Source: an uncultured Flavobacteriales bacterium (lineage in GTDB: Bacteria; Bacteroidota; Bacteroidia; Flavobacteriales_D; Crocinitomicaceae). From it: 64,000 bases of DNA. Below the pieces are notes generated by a model, which saw only the letters and a list, made by a program, of their open reading frames with translations, was not told the origin of the DNA and did no database searches. Shown here one piece after another: positions 60,349-64,000 of the stretch. Numbering within the stretch: position 1 is the first letter of the stretch; every line of letters begins with the position of its first letter. The translations under genes and the position numbers were made by a program. Location of the stretch: the NCBI GenBank assembly GCA_937973685.1, contig CALJKJ010000057.1, positions 1-64,000 on the forward strand. The letters run 5' to 3'.

Positions 60349-61686
60349 ATGTTTAGAAGTATAAAACAATGGTTTATCGGTGCGCTTTCAATGTATATTG
60401 GATTGAGCGCATTTGATGTGTATGCCCAAGATGGCGAGGGGCTTTTTAAGCAAAAGTGTGCTACCTGTCACCAACCTCACAAAGATGGAACAGGTCCGAA
60501 GTTATTCAAAGTACGCGATAAGTGGGCTTCTGGAGGTGCAAAAGACGGTTCGATCTACCAATGGGTTGCGAATTGGTCGGCTGCTGCTGCTTCAGATCCT
60601 TACGCTGCGAAAACTTCACAGTTAAAAGCAACTGCAATGAGTCAATTCCCTGAATTGGCTGGTAAGCAAAAAGACATTGATGCAATCTTTGATTACATTG
60701 ATGCTCAACCAGATCCTGCTGCGGCTCCTGCTGCTGGTGCGACTGGTGCTGCTGGCATGCCAACTGACGGTGCAGAGATGGAAGAAGAAGGAAGTTTTTC
60801 TTGGATTTGGATTATTCTAGGAGTTGTTTTTGTTGTCATCATTATGGCTGTAGGCGGTGTGAGAAGACAATTAAACATTGCTACGAGAGTTTCTGAAGGT
60901 AAACCTGCAAACGAGCATTTATCTTTCTCGGAAGAATTCAAAGCATGGGCTTGGAAATACAAGCGTTATGTAGGAATTGCTGGATTGGTAATTGTTATCT
61001 CTTTAATTGTTTCGTTGTTTTTATCATTGTATTCAATTGGAGTTGTTGAAGAGTACCAACCATCACAACCAATTGCTTTCCCGCATGATATTCACGCTGG
61101 TAAAAACGGAATTGATTGTAAGTATTGTCACAATTCAGTTGGAAAATCAAAATCTGCAAGTTTACCAACAGTTAATGTTTGTATGAACTGCCACAAACAA
61201 ATCAACGGTAACACACCTGAACAGCAAGAACAAATCAAAAAGATTTATGATGCTGCTGGATGGGACGGAAGTAACTATACAGGAAAAACAAAAGAAATTG
61301 TTTGGAACAAAGTACACGTTTTACCTGATCACGTTTATTTCAATCACTCACAACACGTAACGGTTGGCGGTGTAGATTGTAAACAATGTCACGGTGACAT
61401 GACCAAACAAAATGAAACTGCTCGTGTAGTTCCAGTAAAAGAATTGAACGAAATAGAAGGAAATATTCCATTAACAAAAGCAACATTCACAATGGGATGG
61501 TGTATTGAGTGTCATGCTGAGAAAGAAATTTCTTCGGGATCTTTAGACACCAAAGGTGATGGATATTACAACGAGATTCATAATCGTTTATTGAAAGATA
61601 AAAAATTGTACAATTCGTACCTAGAGGATAAAAAAGTATCAGTTAAAGAGTTAGGTGGTTGGGAATGTGCTAAATGTCACTATTAA
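60349..61686 (+). CDS. actA: Alternative Complex III multihaem cytochrome c subunit ActA, fused to a monohaem cytochrome c
   Basis: 445 residues. A signal/anchor segment (about 8-26) is followed by a monohaem cytochrome c domain (CATCH at 37-41), an Ala/Gly/Pro linker (about 123-140), a membrane segment (about 148-168), a second one near 208-228, and a pentahaem domain with CKYCH (257-261), CMNCH (278-282), CKQCH (344-348), CIECH (385-389) and CAKCH (440-444). Six haems in total. ActA passes electrons from quinol oxidation towards cytochrome c oxidase. The N-terminal haem domain is separate from the pentahaem core of classical ActA. It is the first gene of the operon, followed 25 bases on by actB. 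Confidence 0.92.
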   Translation: MFRSIKQWFIGALSMYIGLSAFDVYAQDGEGLFKQKCATCHQPHKDGTGPKLFKVRDKWASGGAKDGSIYQWVANWSAAAASDPYAAKTSQLKATAMSQFPELAGKQKDIDAIFDYIDAQPDPAAAPAAGATGAAGMPTDGAEMEEEGSFSWIWIILGVVFVVIIMAVGGVRRQLNIATRVSEGKPANEHLSFSEEFKAWAWKYKRYVGIAGLVIVISLIVSLFLSLYSIGVVEEYQPSQPIAFPHDIHAGKNGIDCKYCHNSVGKSKSASLPTVNVCMNCHKQINGNTPEQQEQIKKIYDAAGWDGSNYTGKTKEIVWNKVHVLPDHVYFNHSQHVTVGGVDCKQCHGDMTKQNETARVVPVKELNEIEGNIPLTKATFTMGWCIECHAEKEISSGSLDTKGDGYYNEIHNRLLKDKKLYNSYLEDKKVSVKELGGWECAKCHY

Positions 61687-61711
61687 TCAATCCTGAACAG
61701 TAGATAAAAAA

Positions 61712-64000
61712 ATGGCTATGTCAAAAAAATATTGGAAAGGTCTTGATGAATTACAGGAAACTCCTGCATTCATTGAGTCGAGAGATCGTGAATTTTCACC
61801 ATCCGTTACAGTTGACGAATTCTTAGGTGATGATCAATTAGCTGAAACATCAACAGCTCGTCGTGACTTTTTGAAGTTCTTAGGTTTTAGTGTTGCTGCT
61901 GCAACCGTAGCAGCTTGTGAAGCGCCAGTTACAAAGGCAATCCCTTACGTAATTAAACCAGAAAACGTAACGCCAGGTATGCCTACTTGGTATGCTTCGA
62001 CTTACTATGATGGTAACTCTTACGCAAGTATTCTTGTAAAAACACGTGAAGGTCGTCCGATTTACATCAAAGGTAATCGTGATTTTGGTTTTACAGGTGG
62101 AGCAACAAATCCACAAATCATTGCTTCAGTACTTGGTTTGTATGATGGTTCTCGTTTAACTGATGCGCAAGAAAATGGTAAAACTATTTCTTGGGACAAA
62201 TTAGACAGTGCTGTTGTTTCGCAATTAAAAGCTATTGGTAAAAAAGGGGGTAAAGTTGCTTTTGTTTCCAATACAATTATTTCACCTTCCATGAAATTGG
62301 CGCTTGGTGAATTAGCTACAGCAATATATGGACCGAAAGAAGGAGCTACTGCTAACTTCAATCTCGTTCAATACGATACTGTTTCATACAACGGAATACG
62401 TCAAGCTAACTTGGCTACGTTTGGTAAAAACAGTATTCCTGATTATGACTTCTCAAAAGCTAAAACGATTGTTTCTTTAGGAGCAGACTTTTTAGGTACT
62501 TGGTTGTTATCCAATCAATATGCTGCACAATACGGTGAAACAAGAAACCCAGATGCAGATTGGATGTCTAAACACTTCCAATTCGAGTCGGTACTTTCGT
62601 TATCTGGAACAAATGCAGATTACAGAGCAATGATTAAGCCGAGTGAGCAAGCAGCTGTTTTAGCATACATTTTAAAAGCATTCAATGTTACTACAGGTGT
62701 AACAGTATCTTTAGACAAAACAATTTCAGCTATTGCTGATGAGGCAATTAAAGCATTGAAAGCTTCAAAAGGTGCTTCATTGGTTGTGTCAGGTTCGAAT
62801 AATATTGCTGTACAAACGTTGACGAATAAATTGAATCAAGTTTTAGGAGCTTACGGAACTACTATTAAATTCGAAAACGAATTGAACATGTTCCAATCTG
62901 AGGATGCAAAAATGCACCAATTGGTTGCTGATGTTATCGCTGGTAAAGGTCCTGATGCTCTTGTTTTCATGGGAAGTAACCCAGTTTATTCGTTGCCAAA
63001 TGGTAAAGAATTTGCAGCAGCATTATCAAAAATTAAATTAACTGTATCATTGGCATCACATGCAGATGAAACAGCTTCAAAATGTACATATATTGCTCCT
63101 GATCACCATGCTCTTGAGTCATGGGCTGATTATTCAGCGAAAGCAGGTCACTTAGCGATTGCACAACCAACTATTCGTCCATTGTTTAATACAGCTTCAG
63201 CGTTAGAAACTGTTTTAGTTTGGGCAGGAAAAAATGTTCGTGGTGGTAAAGATTCGCGAGTTGCATATGAATACATTGCGAAAACATGGGAAACAGCTTT
63301 GTTCCCGTTACAAACAACTTATGCAGATTTCCAAACGTATTGGGGAATGGCAATTCACAACAGTACAATCGAGTTAGCTCAATTGCCTGTTGCATTGACG
63401 TTCAACGATGCTGCATTAAGTGGTATTGCTTCAAAATTGCCTAAATCGGGTGATGTAGAAGTTGTTTTGTATCAAAAAATGGCCATTGGAACTGGTGCTC
63501 ATGCAGCAAATCCATGGTTACAAGAAATGCCAGATCCAATCACAAAAGCAACTTGGGACAATTACATTACAATGAATCCTTCAGAAATGAAAGGAAAATA
63601 TGCTACAACGTTTGATCAAGAAAATGGATTGAATATGGCAACTGTAACTGTAAATGGTCAATCAATAACATTGCCAGTTTATCCAAGTCCAGGACAAGCG
63701 CCTAAAACAATTGGTATTGCTGTCGGTTATGGACGTGGAGAAGGAAACGAAGAGATTGGAAAATCGGCATACCAAACAAAACAATACGGTGGTTTCGAAT
63801 TAGATGAAAAAGGTAACCGTTTACCAATTGGTAAAAATGCTTACCGTTTCATGAATTGGAACAACGGATCATACGCTTATGATGTAGTAGGTTCGGTAGC
63901 GAAAGTTGATGGAATTTATCCAATTGCTGCTACACAAATTCACCATACAGTAATGGGTCGTAATTCGATTGTAAAAGAAACGACTTTAGATATTTACAAT
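61712..64000 (+). CDS. actB: Alternative Complex III iron-sulfur/molybdopterin-like subunit ActB (partial)
   Basis: At least 763 residues; the frame is open to the window's right edge, so the C-terminus is missing. The N-terminus has a Tat-type signal with the variant RRDFLKFLG (about 52-60) followed by a possible lipidation Cys (VAACEAP, about 70). The visible part is the molybdopterin-oxidoreductase-like B1 domain (for instance MPTWYASTYYDG near 92, GADFLGTWLLSN near 257 and FMGSNPVYSLP near 420), which in ACIII binds no molybdenum. The Fe-S cluster domain and the ActC-F genes should lie beyond the edge. It was missed by simple frame searches because it has no stop codon here. Confidence 0.92.
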   Translation, partial: MAMSKKYWKGLDELQETPAFIESRDREFSPSVTVDEFLGDDQLAETSTARRDFLKFLGFSVAAATVAACEAPVTKAIPYVIKPENVTPGMPTWYASTYYDGNSYASILVKTREGRPIYIKGNRDFGFTGGATNPQIIASVLGLYDGSRLTDAQENGKTISWDKLDSAVVSQLKAIGKKGGKVAFVSNTIISPSMKLALGELATAIYGPKEGATANFNLVQYDTVSYNGIRQANLATFGKNSIPDYDFSKAKTIVSLGADFLGTWLLSNQYAAQYGETRNPDADWMSKHFQFESVLSLSGTNADYRAMIKPSEQAAVLAYILKAFNVTTGVTVSLDKTISAIADEAIKALKASKGASLVVSGSNNIAVQTLTNKLNQVLGAYGTTIKFENELNMFQSEDAKMHQLVADVIAGKGPDALVFMGSNPVYSLPNGKEFAAALSKIKLTVSLASHADETASKCTYIAPDHHALESWADYSAKAGHLAIAQPTIRPLFNTASALETVLVWAGKNVRGGKDSRVAYEYIAKTWETALFPLQTTYADFQTYWGMAIHNSTIELAQLPVALTFNDAALSGIASKLPKSGDVEVVLYQKMAIGTGAHAANPWLQEMPDPITKATWDNYITMNPSEMKGKYATTFDQENGLNMATVTVNGQSITLPVYPSPGQAPKTIGIAVGYGRGEGNEEIGKSAYQTKQYGGFELDEKGNRLPIGKNAYRFMNWNNGSYAYDVVGSVAKVDGIYPIAATQIHHTVMGRNSIVKETTLDIYN

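Noticed and set aside
1..64000. CRISPR array, tRNA/rRNA genes, insertion sequences, prophage
   Set aside because: I looked for regularly spaced repeats, cloverleaf-like stretches, transposase/integrase motifs and phage genes and saw none; tRNA detection by eye is not sensitive, so a covariance-model scan would be decisive.

Overview
The window is an ordinary-looking chromosomal segment of an AT-rich Gram-negative bacterium of the Bacteroidota, most probably Flavobacteriales (a Crocinitomicaceae/Fluviicola-like member is a guess). The evidence is: -7 promoter boxes of the Bacteroidota type TAnnTTTG in front of many genes; a secreted M43 protease with a type IX secretion (T9SS) C-terminal domain; Alternative Complex III genes; a flavobacterial-type L32 protein; and lipid A synthesis (lpxB). 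I found no rRNA, tRNA, CRISPR array, insertion sequence, prophage or other clear mobile element. Fifty-six protein genes fill almost all the sequence; the last one (actB) runs off the right edge.

Layout. 1-4.3 kb: ALDH7-type dehydrogenase, an ECF sigma factor with a membrane-anchored partner, and a CE2-like esterase. 4.4-9.1 kb: lipid operon DUF177-rpmF-plsX-fabH-accB-accC (minus strand). 9.1-12.7 kb: pdxA, leucyl aminopeptidase and a lipoprotein. 12.8-17.3 kb: YgiQ-type radical SAM protein, then a tightly overlapping four-gene unit (102-aa orphan protein, 7-TM protein, histidine kinase, NarL-type regulator). 17.3-22.0 kb: rRNA-type methyltransferase, TPR-like protein, RidA, gpsA, rplY, prs. 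22.1-25.3 kb: free-methionine-sulfoxide reductase, Ig-like lipoprotein and flippase-like membrane protein. 25.4-36.6 kb: DEDDy exonuclease, T9SS metalloprotease, SDR, cystathionine synthase/lyase, large SF1 helicase, polA. 36.8-47.6 kb: beta-propeller protein, ChaN-like protein, LtaS-like phosphoglycerol transferase with diacylglycerol kinase, methylmalonyl-CoA mutase, FtsB/DivIC-like protein. 47.6-55.7 kb: SpoIID-like protein, surE-(orphan)-lpxB, a response regulator, a giant AsmA protein, an outer-membrane barrel. 55.7-64 kb: VTC-type polyphosphate polymerase with DUF4956, purT, a flavoprotein, a SPOR protein, and the start of the Alternative Complex III operon.

The genes cooperate mainly as housekeeping modules: fatty acid initiation, envelope building (lpxB, AsmA, LtaS-like enzyme plus lipid kinase), propionate metabolism (mutAB), nucleotide synthesis (prs, purT) and respiration (actAB). 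I did not find a clear new defence or mobile system. The best leads are: (1) a recurrent arrangement in which the -7 box ends only 4-5 bases before the start codon, predicting leaderless mRNAs for about eight unrelated genes; (2) the four-gene two-component unit around an uncharacterised 102-aa protein; (3) an LtaS-like/DagK overlapping pair that looks like a phosphoglycerol-transfer and diacylglycerol-recycling module in an LPS-bearing bacterium; (4) a candidate small RNA before the AsmA gene's terminator; and (5) an intrinsic terminator placed directly in front of an SDR gene. All functional calls rest on motif recognition by eye; no database search was run.
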